Assembly: GCA_947258585.1 (NCBI GenBank)
Contig: CAMYIZ010000030.1
Span: forward strand, 155,204 to 219,203
DNA length: 64,000 bases
Reading direction: 5' to 3'
From: an uncultured Haliea sp.
GTDB lineage: Bacteria; Pseudomonadota; Gammaproteobacteria; Pseudomonadales; Halieaceae
Part shown: positions 12,437-20,749 of the stretch, piece after piece
Numbering within the stretch: the first letter of the stretch is position 1
Layout of the letters: every line of letters begins with the position of its first letter
The notes under the pieces: generated by a model
Told to the model about the DNA's origin: nothing
Databases searched by the model: none
What the model saw: the letters and a program-made list of their open reading frames with translations, nothing else
Translations under genes and position numbers: made by a program

Positions 12437-14194
12437 ATGCCTGCCCTGACCATGTTCCGACTACTCCTGACTTCTGCGCTGCTGCTGGTGGCGTCCGGCT
12501 GCGCTACCGCGCCCGGATCAGCCCCGGCATCCATGGCGGGCCAGGGCGCCGGGGCCGCAGCGGATGTGGAAGCGCCGGAACCGCCGGAACGGGCCTTCCC
12601 CGAGGACAGCATCTACCCGCTGCTGGTCGCCGAGTTTGCCCTGCGCCGCAGCGCCTATGACACCGCTCTGGGCAATTACCTGGAACAGGCGGACCGGCTG
12701 CGCGATCCCGGGGTCAGTGCCCACGCCACGCACCTCGCGCAGTTCATGAAGCGCGAGCCCCAGGCCCTGCAGGCTGTACAGCTTTGGGTGGAACTGGAGC
12801 CCGAACACCCGGAAGCCAACAACACCCTGGCCACCCTGCTTATCCGCCAGGGCAGGCCGGCGGCCGCGGTCCCGCACCTGGCGACCGTCGCCCGACAGGG
12901 GCTGCAGCCCAACTTTCCGATCCTGCTGGGGGGCTTCCGCGAGCTGTCCGACACTGAAAAACAGGCACTCTCCGACGCCGTGAGCGCCCTGGAAGATGAC
13001 TTTCCGGACGACACCCGCCTGCTGCTGACCCGCGCCCTGATCCTCGATGAACTGAAGCAGGCGACAGCCGCCAGCGCCGTCCTGGCACAGCTGTTTGCAC
13101 TGGAGCCCGGGCAAACGCAGGCCTTGCTGCTGGATGCCAAGCTGCGGTTGCAGGCGGATCATCCCGCCCCCTTTGCGCGCATCGAGGCGGCGCTTGTGGC
13201 GGAGCCGGAGAACAGCGCCCTGCGCCTGCAGTATGCGCGACTGCTGACCCGCTCGGACATCGATGCCGCTCGCCGCCAGTTTGAAATCCTGTCAGCGCAA
13301 TCGCCACGGGATGGTGACCTCCTGCTCTCCCTGGCTTTGCTCAACCAGGACCACGGTGACACCCTCGCCGCAAAGGCCTACCTGCGCCAGGTCCTGGCAC
13401 TGGAGCAACGCGTCGATGAGGCAAATTACTACCTGGGGCGCATCGCCGAGGATGAAAACAGGCCAGATGAGGCCATTGCTGCCTACAGTCGGGTGGAAGA
13501 CCCCGAGAGCCGGGAGTTCTTCAGCGCCCGCGGCCGGGTCGGCAGGATGCTTATCGAAAGCGGTGACAGCAGCGGCAGCGCCGAGTTCTTCGACCTGCAG
13601 CGGCAGGCCTATCCCGAGCTGCGGGAGCAGCTCTATGCGCTGGAATCGGAACTGCTGGCCCAGGCGGGACTGCTCGATGCCAACATGGCACTGCTCAACC
13701 AGGCCGTGGCCGAACTACCCGACAGCACTTCCCTGCGCTACAGCCGCGCCATGCTCGGCGAGCGGGTCAACGACCTGGCACTGATGGAGTCCGATCTGCG
13801 CCACATCCTGACCCTGAACCCGGACAATGCCACCGCCCTCAATGCGCTCGGCTATACCCTGAGCAACCGGACGACCCGCTATGACGAGGCCTATGCACTG
13901 ATCGCGCGCGCACTCACCCTCTCGCCCGATGAGCCCGCCATTCTCGACAGCATGGGCTGGGTGCTGTTTCACCAGGGCAAGGCAGAGGAAGCCGTCGGCT
14001 ACCTGCAGCGTGCCTGGGAGAGCCTACCCGATCCCGAAGTGGCGGCACACCTGGGTGAAGTCCTCTGGTCGCTGGGCGAGGAGCAAGAAGCCTATAGCAT
14101 CTGGCGCGAAGGCCTGCGACAGGACCCGGAGCACGGGGTCCTGCGGGAGACCCTCGAGCGGCTGGATGTCTCCATCTCTGACCTCCGGCAGTGA
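12437..14194 (+). CDS. Tetratricopeptide-repeat lipoprotein
   Basis: About 585-residue exported protein with a lipoprotein signal (MFRLLLTSALLLVASGC; lipobox ASGC) followed by an Ala/Gly/Pro-rich linker and many TPR-like helical pairs. Clear repeats lie near the C-terminus, e.g. ALNALGYTLSNRTTRYDEAY and ILDSMGWVLFHQGKAEEAVG. Such proteins occupy the position upstream of lolB in Pseudomonas and relatives and are thought to be outer-membrane-associated scaffolds. The start is uncertain: ATG 12404, 12437 and 12452 are all in frame, none with a strong Shine-Dalgarno; 12437 gives the most typical signal peptide. Its stop overlaps the lolB GTG (GTGA). Confidence 0.85.
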   Translation: MPALTMFRLLLTSALLLVASGCATAPGSAPASMAGQGAGAAADVEAPEPPERAFPEDSIYPLLVAEFALRRSAYDTALGNYLEQADRLRDPGVSAHATHLAQFMKREPQALQAVQLWVELEPEHPEANNTLATLLIRQGRPAAAVPHLATVARQGLQPNFPILLGGFRELSDTEKQALSDAVSALEDDFPDDTRLLLTRALILDELKQATAASAVLAQLFALEPGQTQALLLDAKLRLQADHPAPFARIEAALVAEPENSALRLQYARLLTRSDIDAARRQFEILSAQSPRDGDLLLSLALLNQDHGDTLAAKAYLRQVLALEQRVDEANYYLGRIAEDENRPDEAIAAYSRVEDPESREFFSARGRVGRMLIESGDSSGSAEFFDLQRQAYPELREQLYALESELLAQAGLLDANMALLNQAVAELPDSTSLRYSRAMLGERVNDLALMESDLRHILTLNPDNATALNALGYTLSNRTTRYDEAYALIARALTLSPDEPAILDSMGWVLFHQGKAEEAVGYLQRAWESLPDPEVAAHLGEVLWSLGEEQEAYSIWREGLRQDPEHGVLRETLERLDVSISDLRQ

Positions 14195-14799
14195 GGCGCT
14201 CCAGCCTGGCTTTGCTGCGCCTGCTGCCGCTTTTGCTGCCGCTGTTCCTGGCTGCCTGCGCCACCGGACCCGCGCCGGTGGCCGAACATCCCTGGCAGCT
14301 GCGGACCCAGCAACTGGCGGCCCTCGAGAACTGGACCGCGCGCGGCAAGATCGCCCTGCGCAGCGGCCAGCAGTCCGAATCCGCCAGCCTCGACTGGCAA
14401 CAGCGCGGCAGCGACACGCGGCTCCAGCTCGCCGGCCCCATGGGCCTGCAGGCCACGGAAATTCACAGCAATGGCCGCGAGCTGCTGGTCCAGCGCGGTG
14501 AAGAACTTACTCGGCTGGACATCACCACCCCGGATGCATTGCGCCTGCAGACCGGCTGGGACCTCCCGCTGCAGGCCCTGCCGTTCTGGCTGAAAGGCAT
14601 GCCCGCGCCGGAACCGCGCGCCACCGCCGTGAATATTGCTGACGAACTGCTGCAACAGCTCGACCAGAACGGCTGGGTTATTCGCTACGAGCGCTACCAA
14701 CAGTTCGGTGACTACCTGCTCCCCACCCGCCTCAGCATCGAACGCGGGGACACCAGGGCGCGGGTTATTATCCAGGACTGGCAGCCGGGCGCTGTGTAA
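14191..14799 (+). CDS. lolB: Outer-membrane lipoprotein insertase LolB
   Basis: Receives lipoproteins from periplasmic LolA and inserts them into the outer membrane; itself a lipoprotein. 202 residues with a signal peptide and lipobox (LLLPLFLAAC) and the LolB pattern NWTARGKIALRSGQQSESASL, LAGPMGLQATEI and a conserved C-terminal QDW. GTG start at 14191 overlaps the preceding stop as GTGA, and its TAA shares a base with the ispE ATG (TAATG). lolB-ispE-prs order is standard in gammaproteobacteria. Confidence 0.93.
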   Translation: MRRSSLALLRLLPLLLPLFLAACATGPAPVAEHPWQLRTQQLAALENWTARGKIALRSGQQSESASLDWQQRGSDTRLQLAGPMGLQATEIHSNGRELLVQRGEELTRLDITTPDALRLQTGWDLPLQALPFWLKGMPAPEPRATAVNIADELLQQLDQNGWVIRYERYQQFGDYLLPTRLSIERGDTRARVIIQDWQPGAV

Positions 14800-15629
14800 T
14801 GGCAGCCGCACTGACCCTGCTGTCCCCCGCCAAACTGAACCTGTTCCTGCATGTCACCGGCCGCCGCAGCGACGGCTACCACAACCTGCAGACGGTATTC
14901 CAGCTGCTGGACTGGGGCGACAGCATGCGCTTTACCCCCGACCACAGCGGCCAGGTACAGCTGGACATGCCGGGCTTCGCGCTGCCCGCCGAGGACAACC
15001 TGATCCTGCGGGCCGCCCACCTGCTGCAGCGCGGGAGCCAGGGGGCCCGGATTTCCTGCGAGAAACGCATTCCCATGGGCGGCGGGCTGGGGGGAGGCTC
15101 CTCCAATGCCGCCACCACGCTGCTGGCCCTGAATCACCTCTGGCAACTGGGGCTCGCGCCGGCTGAACTACAGGCCCTGGGCGCCCGCCTCGGCGCCGAC
15201 GTGCCGGTGTTTGTCGGCGGCCACAGCGCCTGGGCGGAAGGGATCGGCGAACAGCTCACACCCATCGCCCTGCCGGACGCCTGGTACCTGGTCATCAAGC
15301 CCGGCTGCTCAGTGCCCACCGGGGAAATTTTTTCCAGCCAAGAATTGACACGGGACACCTCGCCCAGCACAATAGCCGCCTTTTTTCAGGGGGTCCACCG
15401 CAACGACTGCGAGCCGGTTGTGGTGGCCAGATACCCTGAAGTCGGAGCAGCGCTGCGGTGGCTGCGGACCTTCGCCGAGGCGAGGCTGACCGGCACCGGC
15501 GCCTGTGTTTTTGCCGCTTTTGGCAGCCAGCGTGCAGCGACAGCGGTGCAGCAGCAGGTGCCGGCACAATGGAAGAGTTTCACTGCCCGGGGCACGAATG
15601 TGTCACCGGTACTGAAGGCCCTGGCCTGA
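14799..15629 (+). CDS. ispE: 4-diphosphocytidyl-2-C-methyl-D-erythritol kinase
   Basis: GHMP kinase of the MEP isoprenoid pathway that phosphorylates CDP-ME at the 2-hydroxyl. 276 residues: LTLLSPAKLNLFLHVTGRRS at the N-terminus with catalytic Lys12, the ATP-binding glycine loop PMGGGLGGGSSNAA (92-105) and catalytic Asp134 in RLGADVPVF. Coupled to lolB by TAATG. tRNA-Gln begins 17 bp after its stop, so the tRNA is very likely carried on the same transcript. Confidence 0.95.
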   Translation: MAAALTLLSPAKLNLFLHVTGRRSDGYHNLQTVFQLLDWGDSMRFTPDHSGQVQLDMPGFALPAEDNLILRAAHLLQRGSQGARISCEKRIPMGGGLGGGSSNAATTLLALNHLWQLGLAPAELQALGARLGADVPVFVGGHSAWAEGIGEQLTPIALPDAWYLVIKPGCSVPTGEIFSSQELTRDTSPSTIAAFFQGVHRNDCEPVVVARYPEVGAALRWLRTFAEARLTGTGACVFAAFGSQRAATAVQQQVPAQWKSFTARGTNVSPVLKALA

Positions 15630-15646
15630 GGTAAACAACAGATTAT

Positions 15647-15721
15647 TGGGGTGTCGCCAAGTGGCAAGGCACCGGGTTTTGATCCCGGCATTCGTAGGTT
15701 CGAATCCTACCACCCCAGCCA
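15647..15721 (+). tRNA. tRNA-Gln (anticodon TTG), CCA encoded
   Basis: 75-nt cloverleaf. Acceptor arms TGGGGTG (15647-15653) and CACCCCA (15711-15717) pair fully; discriminator G, then encoded CCA (15719-15721). Anticodon stem CCGGG/CCCGG encloses loop TTTTGAT with anticodon TTG at 15679-15681. T arm TAGG-TTCGAAT-CCTA. Close to bacterial glutamine tRNAs. It lies 17 bp downstream of ispE with no obvious promoter of its own. Confidence 0.97.
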
Positions 15722-16144
15722 TACAGAAGAACTTCGTGGCAATTCCGCGGTATGCGGTTGCAACGAAGGAGGAAAGCCGACCGGTAGGGTTCGAACAGGT
15801 TCGACCGCTGCCGCAGGCCGTGGGGCGGAGGAGCAACGCGACGCCGGGCGCAGCCCGAGGGCCGAAGGCCCGAGTCAATCCTACCACCCCAGCCATACAG
15901 AAGAACTTCGTGGCGATTCCGCGGTATGCGGTTGCAACGAAGGAGGAAAGCCGACCGGTAGGGTTCGAACAGGTTCGACCACTACCGCAGGCAGTGGGGC
16001 GGAGGAGCAACGCGACGACGGGCGCAGCCCGAGGGCCGAAGGCCCGAGTCGATCCTACCACCCCAGCCATACAGAAGAGCTTCGCAAGCTGAGCGCATGA
16101 GGCGGCGGTTGCGGAGCTGACGGCCGACCGGCCCACCCCAGCCA
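15703..16144 (+). repeat. 174-bp tandem repeats, each beginning with the 3' end of tRNA-Gln
   Basis: The last 19 nt of tRNA-Gln (AATCCTACCACCCCAGCCA, 15703-15721) recur at 15877-15895 exactly and at 16051-16069 with one change, a strict 174-bp period. Each copy is followed by the same spacer starting ATACAGAAGA. Units 1 (15703-15876) and 2 (15877-16050) differ at about seven sites. Unit 3 (16051-16144) is shortened and diverged, ending with a fourth remnant, CCACCCCAGCCA, at 16133-16144, just before prs. Each full unit carries two strong hairpins (CGGGC-GCA-GCCCG and GGCC-GAA-GGCC) and a T-arm-like GGTTCGAAC. The layout matches the rtT repeats behind E. coli tyrT. Frames stay open across it because 174 is divisible by three; no protein is proposed. 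Confidence 0.92.
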
Positions 16145-16168
16145 TGTATTCCCCAGGAGAGAAGTGCC

Positions 16169-17116
16169 GTGTCCTCCAAGCTGATGGTCTTCACCGGTAA
16201 CGCCAATCCGGAGCTGGCCCAGAAAATCGCCAACCGGCTGTACTTGTCCCTGGGCAAGGCCAGCGTCGGCAAGTTCAGCGATGGCGAGATTGCGGTAGAG
16301 CTGAACGAAAATGTTCGCGGCAAGGACGTCTTCGTGGTGCAGCCGACCTGTGCGCCGACCAACGACAACCTGATGGAGTTGCTGGTCATGATCGACGCGC
16401 TGCGACGGGCGTCGGCTGCGCGGATTACCGCGGTGGTGCCCTACTTCGGGTACGCCCGCCAGGATCGCCGGGTACGCTCGGCGCGGGTGCCGATCACCGC
16501 CAAGGTCGTGGCTGACATGATGGTGACAGTGGGGGTCGACAGGGTACTCACCGTCGACCTGCACGCCGAGCAGATCCAGGGCTTCTTCGGCTGCCCGGTA
16601 GACAACGTCTACGGCTCGCCGGTCCTGAACGAGGACATCCTGGCCTGCAATTACGATAACCTGATCGTGGTGTCGCCCGACATCGGCGGTGTGGTCCGGG
16701 CGCGGGCAATCGCCAAGCAGCTGGACGACGCCGACCTGGCGATCATCGACAAGCGCCGGCCGCAGGCCAACGAGGCCCAGGTCATGAACCTGATCGGCGA
16801 GGTCGACGGCCGCATCTGCCTGCTGGTGGATGACATGGTCGACACAGCGGGAACCCTGTGCAAGGCCGCCGACGCCCTCAAGGAGCGCGGCGCGAGCAAG
16901 GTTCTGGCCTACTGCACCCATGCGGTGCTGTCCGGCCGCGCCCTGGACAATATTATGGGCTCCCAGCTCGACGAGCTGGTGGTCACAGACACGATTCCCC
17001 TGAGCGCGGAAGCCCGGGCGATATCGAAGATCCGCCAGCTGACCATTTCGGATCTGCTGGCGGAATCGATACGCCGGGTGTCCAACGAGGAATCCATCAG
17101 CGCGCTGTTCCAATAG
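16169..17116 (+). CDS. prs: Ribose-phosphate pyrophosphokinase (PRPP synthase)
   Basis: Makes PRPP from ribose-5-phosphate and ATP for nucleotide, histidine and tryptophan synthesis. 315 residues, the standard class I length. The GTG start at 16169 follows AGGAGA (16155-16160); the N-terminus is [20 protein letters not shown]. Conserved features: [17 protein letters not shown] (94-101), [13 protein letters not shown] (128-140), and the PRPP loop DDMVDTAGT (221-229). The 47 bp after the tRNA-Gln repeat array leave little room for a promoter of its own except within the array. Confidence 0.97.
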   Translation: MSSKLMVFTGNANPELAQKIANRLYLSLGKASVGKFSDGEIAVELNENVRGKDVFVVQPTCAPTNDNLMELLVMIDALRRASAARITAVVPYFGYARQDRRVRSARVPITAKVVADMMVTVGVDRVLTVDLHAEQIQGFFGCPVDNVYGSPVLNEDILACNYDNLIVVSPDIGGVVRARAIAKQLDDADLAIIDKRRPQANEAQVMNLIGEVDGRICLLVDDMVDTAGTLCKAADALKERGASKVLAYCTHAVLSGRALDNIMGSQLDELVVTDTIPLSAEARAISKIRQLTISDLLAESIRRVSNEESISALFQ

Positions 17117-17187
17117 GAGTAGCGCTTAACCAAGCCCACTGTTGCGCCGGTCGCAGGCAAGGCAGTGTTATCAAAGGAGTCCAGACA

Positions 17188-17832
17188 ATGTCTGACCAAT
17201 TTGAATTGTATGCAGAGGTGCGTGAGGACCTGGGGAAAGGTGCGAGCCGCCGCCTGCGTCGTCTCGCTGATCAGGTCCCAGCCATCATTTATGGTGCCGG
17301 CAAGGATCCCCAGCCCCTGTCCATTATCCGCAAGGACCTGGAGAAAGCCCTGGAGAACGAGGCATTCTTTTCCCATGTACTGGTTATCAACGTAGCCGGC
17401 ACCAAGGAGAAGGCCATTCTCAAGGACCTGCAACGCCACCCGGCCCGGAACAGCGTCACCCATGCTGACTTCCTCCGCGTGAATGAAAAAGTTGCGATCA
17501 AGGTGCATGTGCCGATCCACTTCCTGAACGAAAAGACCTGCCACGGCGTGAAGGTCCAGGGTGGCATGATCCAGCATCAGGAAACCGACATCGAAGTGCT
17601 CTGTCTGCCGACAGACATCCCCGAGTACATCGAAGTCGACATGGCCGATGTGAAGACCGGTGACATCATTCACCTGTCTGATATTGCCCTGCCCAAGGGT
17701 GTGACCTCAGTGGCCCTGGCCCTGGGCGAAGACCACGACCTGGCCGTTGCCTCCGTGGTTGCACCAAAAGGCGGCAGCGATGCCGACGAGGACTCCTCTT
17801 CGGACGAGAGCTCAGACAGCAGCGAGGACTAA
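17188..17832 (+). CDS. rplY: 50S ribosomal protein L25 / general stress protein Ctc
   Basis: 5S-rRNA-binding ribosomal protein bL25 in its long, two-domain Ctc form. From the ATG at 17188, with AAAGGAGT just upstream, the product is 214 residues: N-terminal 5S-binding domain ([36 protein letters not shown]), then the C-terminal beta domain ([37 protein letters not shown]). It ends in an acidic, serine-rich tail. The prs-rplY-pth-ychF order is a common gammaproteobacterial arrangement. Confidence 0.95.
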   Translation: MSDQFELYAEVREDLGKGASRRLRRLADQVPAIIYGAGKDPQPLSIIRKDLEKALENEAFFSHVLVINVAGTKEKAILKDLQRHPARNSVTHADFLRVNEKVAIKVHVPIHFLNEKTCHGVKVQGGMIQHQETDIEVLCLPTDIPEYIEVDMADVKTGDIIHLSDIALPKGVTSVALALGEDHDLAVASVVAPKGGSDADEDSSSDESSDSSED

Positions 17833-17858
17833 ACCCTCGCGCGAGCGAGGCACTGGCG

Positions 17859-18449
17859 TTGGCAACTTCAATTTCCATGATTGCCGGACTGGGCAACCCG
17901 GGCAGCGACTACCGGGGAACCCGTCACAACGCCGGTGCCGATTTCGTCGAGGCTCTGGCGCGCACGCACGGCGCCACCCTGCAGGCCGAGTCCCGCTTTT
18001 TCGGGCTTACCGCCCGCATCCAGTGTGCGGGTCACGACCTGCGCCTGCTTATTCCCAGTACATTCATGAACCGGTCTGGCCAGGCGGTTGCCGCCATGGC
18101 GGGCTTCTACAAGCTGGCGCCAGAGGGCATCCTGGTGGCACACGACGAACTGGACATCCCCCCCGGCACCGCCCGGTTCAAGCGCGGTGGCGGCCACGGC
18201 GGCCACAACGGCCTGCGCGATATTGTCTCCAGCCTCGGCAACAACAGCAGTTTTGCACGCCTGCGCATCGGCATCGGCCATCCCGGCCACGCTTCCCGGG
18301 TAACCGGCTACGTACTTGGCAGGCCACCCGCGAACGAGCGGGAAAAAATCGACGCCAGTATCGATGCGGCGATGGCCGCCCTGCCCCTGCTGCTGGCGGG
18401 CGAGGATACCCGGGCCATGACTCAACTTCACAGCTTCAGCGCCGCCTGA
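17859..18449 (+). CDS. pth: Peptidyl-tRNA hydrolase
   Basis: Recycles tRNA by cleaving peptidyl-tRNA that has dropped off the ribosome. 196 residues; [20 protein letters not shown] carries the active-site Asn13 and the catalytic His23, and FMNRSGQAV and [13 protein letters not shown] follow as in the family. The start is taken as a TTG at 17859, which gives the expected few residues before IAGLGNPG and has GCGAGG upstream; ATG 17877 is the alternative but would leave the N-terminus very short. Lies 26 bp after rplY. Confidence 0.95.
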   Translation: MATSISMIAGLGNPGSDYRGTRHNAGADFVEALARTHGATLQAESRFFGLTARIQCAGHDLRLLIPSTFMNRSGQAVAAMAGFYKLAPEGILVAHDELDIPPGTARFKRGGGHGGHNGLRDIVSSLGNNSSFARLRIGIGHPGHASRVTGYVLGRPPANEREKIDASIDAAMAALPLLLAGEDTRAMTQLHSFSAA

Positions 18450-18497
18450 GCGGCGCTGCAGGCCTTCACCCAACGTCTGCAACTACAGGATTCACAC

Positions 18498-19592
18498 ATG
18501 GGTTTCAAATGCGGAATCGTCGGTCTGCCGAACGTCGGCAAGTCCACCCTGTTCAACGCCCTGACCCGGGCCGGCATCGACGCGGAGAACTTCCCCTTCT
18601 GCACCATCGAGCCCAACGCGGGTATCGTGCCGGTACCCGACCCGCGCCAGAAACTGATCGCCGAGATCGTCAAACCGCAGCGGGAAGTCTCCACCACCAT
18701 GGAGTTTGTCGACATCGCCGGCCTGGTGGCGGGGGCCTCCAAGGGCGAGGGCCTGGGCAACCAGTTCCTGGCCAACATCCGCGAGACCGATGCCATCGCC
18801 CACGTGGTGCGCTGCTTCAATGACGACAACGTGATCCACGTCGCCAACCGGGTGGACCCGCGCGCGGACATCGACGTCATCAACACCGAACTGGCGCTGG
18901 CCGATCTGGAAAGCTGCGAGAAACAGTTGCAGCGCGTCACCCGCAACGCCAAGGGCGGGGACAAGGAAGCCATTGCCATCAAGGCGCTGCTGGAAAACAA
19001 GCTGCTGCCACACCTGAATGAAGCCCTGCCGGTGCGGTCACTGGCGCTGGACCCGGCCGAGCAGGCTCTGGTCAAGACCCTGCACCTGCTTACGGTCAAG
19101 CCGACCATGTACATCGCCAACGTGGATGAAGACGGTTTTGACAACAACCCCTACCTGGACACCGTGCGTGAGATTGCCGCCAGCGAAGGCGCCGTGGTCG
19201 TGGCCATCTGCAACAAGCTGGAGTCGGAGATCGTGGAACTGGAGGACGCGGAGCGCCAGGAGTTCCTGCAGGACCTGGGTATGGAAGAGCCGGGGCTGGA
19301 CCGGGTGATTCGCGCCGGCTACCAGTTACTCAACCTGCAAACCTACTTTACCGCCGGGGTGAAAGAGGTGCGCGCCTGGACGGTGAAGATAGGCTCCACC
19401 GCACCCGAAGCCGCCGCTGTCATCCACACCGATTTCCAGAAGGGCTTTATCCGCGCCGAAGTGATCAGCTACGACGACTTCATCGCCTACAAGGGTGAGC
19501 AGGGAGCAAAGGACGCGGGCCGCTGGCGCCTTGAAGGCAAGGAATATATCGTCAAGGACGGTGATGTGATCCACTTCCGTTTCAATGTCTGA
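18498..19592 (+). CDS. ychF: Redox-regulated ribosome-binding ATPase YchF
   Basis: Obg-family P-loop protein (YchF/EngD), which prefers ATP and associates with ribosomes. 364 residues: P-loop GLPNVGKST (9-17), switch II region [20 protein letters not shown], a coiled-coil insertion, and a C-terminal TGS-like domain ([20 protein letters not shown] through FRFNV). ATG at 18498. It ends the housekeeping block; the next 160 bp lead into accessory DNA. Confidence 0.96.
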   Translation: MGFKCGIVGLPNVGKSTLFNALTRAGIDAENFPFCTIEPNAGIVPVPDPRQKLIAEIVKPQREVSTTMEFVDIAGLVAGASKGEGLGNQFLANIRETDAIAHVVRCFNDDNVIHVANRVDPRADIDVINTELALADLESCEKQLQRVTRNAKGGDKEAIAIKALLENKLLPHLNEALPVRSLALDPAEQALVKTLHLLTVKPTMYIANVDEDGFDNNPYLDTVREIAASEGAVVVAICNKLESEIVELEDAERQEFLQDLGMEEPGLDRVIRAGYQLLNLQTYFTAGVKEVRAWTVKIGSTAPEAAAVIHTDFQKGFIRAEVISYDDFIAYKGEQGAKDAGRWRLEGKEYIVKDGDVIHFRFNV

Positions 19593-19642
19593 AGGAGACA
19601 TCGGTGCTGGCCGAGACAGGTGCTTGTGTTGCGTTGCGCCAT

Positions 19643-19715
19643 AACTTTCAATCGGACGATACTTTATTTACCAATGGACGAATATAAACTTTCAATTGGA
19701 CGGACTTTTATTTAC
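19643..19715. repeat. Imperfect 29-bp direct repeats upstream of the broken ATPase gene
   Basis: Two 29-bp copies (19643-19671 and 19687-19715, period 44) share 24 of 29 positions, with core AACTTTCAATYGGACG and ending TTTATTTAC. A third partial core, CAATGGACGA, lies between them. The segment is AT-rich compared with its surroundings and sits 40 bp before the ATPase start, where an operator or promoter would be. Regulation is inference from position. Confidence 0.6.
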
Positions 19716-19754
19716 GTTTAGCCGCTCTTAAGGTGCAAACAAAGGGCAGGCAAC

Positions 19755-20716
19755 ATGCGCTACCCCAGATTCTCTGAAGCACCCTTGCGCGAAGCCCTGC
19801 AGGACACTCCAGTAGTCCTGATCCACGGGTCGCGTCAATGTGGCAAGACTACCCTGGCTCAAGCTGTCGGCGCGGACCTCGAATACCGCTATGTCAGTCT
19901 AGACGACGATAACCAGTTGCAAGCCGCAAAGCTGATCCAGTGGGCTTCGTGCAGACCTTGCCCGAGCGGACCATCCTGGACGAAATCCAACGCGCACCGG
20001 AGCTGTTCACCAGCATCAAGGCCAACGTCGATCAGAACCGTCAACCGGGTCGCTTTATCCTGACCGGCTCCGCCATGATTCAACGCGATATCCAGGACAT
20101 CGCCAATATTCGCAACCTGGATAGCCTGCCAATACTTCTTTCTCTGGCCGCCAGCCAAACTGCTCGCCTCTTCAATGCCACCGACCTTGCCTCGCCCTTC
20201 GCAATCAGCCGCCCCACTATCCGCGAGTACCTCGTTCTACTGGAGCAGATTTTTCTGATTGAGCAGCTGCAGCCCTGGCATAGCAACCGACTGAGCCGAC
20301 TCATCAAGACCCCCAAGCTGCACTTGACAGATACCGGCCTGGCCTGTTCTTTACTTGGGATCAACAGCCGAAATTTATGGCAGGACAAGGCGCTGCTTGG
20401 GCAACTGCTGGAAACTTTCGTTTATCAAGAGCTGCGGAAGCATGCCGACTGGCATGAGGAAGATTTGCGTTTCTACCACTATCGCGACAAGGATAAAGTG
20501 GAAGTTGATATTATCATTGAGCAGGGTCGACAAATCGCCGGCATCGAAATCAAGACGGCTGCCACCATTACCCAGAGCGACTTCAAAGGACTGAAGAAGT
20601 TGAGGGAGAATTGCGGCAAACAATTTGCTGCTGGCGTGGTATTTTACGATGGCAAGGACATTCTGCCATTTGGGGGGAACTTATACGCAGTGCCGTTATC
20701 CGCTCAGACAGAGTGA
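19755..20716 (+). pseudogene. DUF4143-type P-loop ATPase, frameshifted and internally deleted
   Basis: Family members are about 380-410 residues: an AAA-type ATPase with a C-terminal DUF4143/nuclease-like domain. The N-terminus is normal (MRYPRFSEAPLREALQDTPV, Walker A GSRQCGKTTL). A one-base loss near 19928-19930 then shifts the frame; the expected KADPVGFVQTLPERTILDEI continues in the frame that runs to 20716. A second lesion follows: FILTGSA is joined directly to MIQRDIQDIANI, leaving out roughly 100 residues (the loop, GYPE and W-rich parts). The C-terminal DUF4143 (TGLACSLLGI, YRDKDKVEVDIIIEQG) is intact. Two independent defects make function very unlikely. Confidence 0.85.
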
Positions 20717-20749
20717 ACCCGACGCGCTCTTGTTCCGCGGATGTCCGCT

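Noticed and set aside
15646..16100. Open frames on both strands running through the tRNA-Gln repeats
   Set aside because: They exist because the 174-bp period is a multiple of three; they start inside a tRNA and show no Shine-Dalgarno or protein family.
19643..19715. CRISPR array
   Set aside because: Only two diverged copies, no equal-length spacers and no cas genes.
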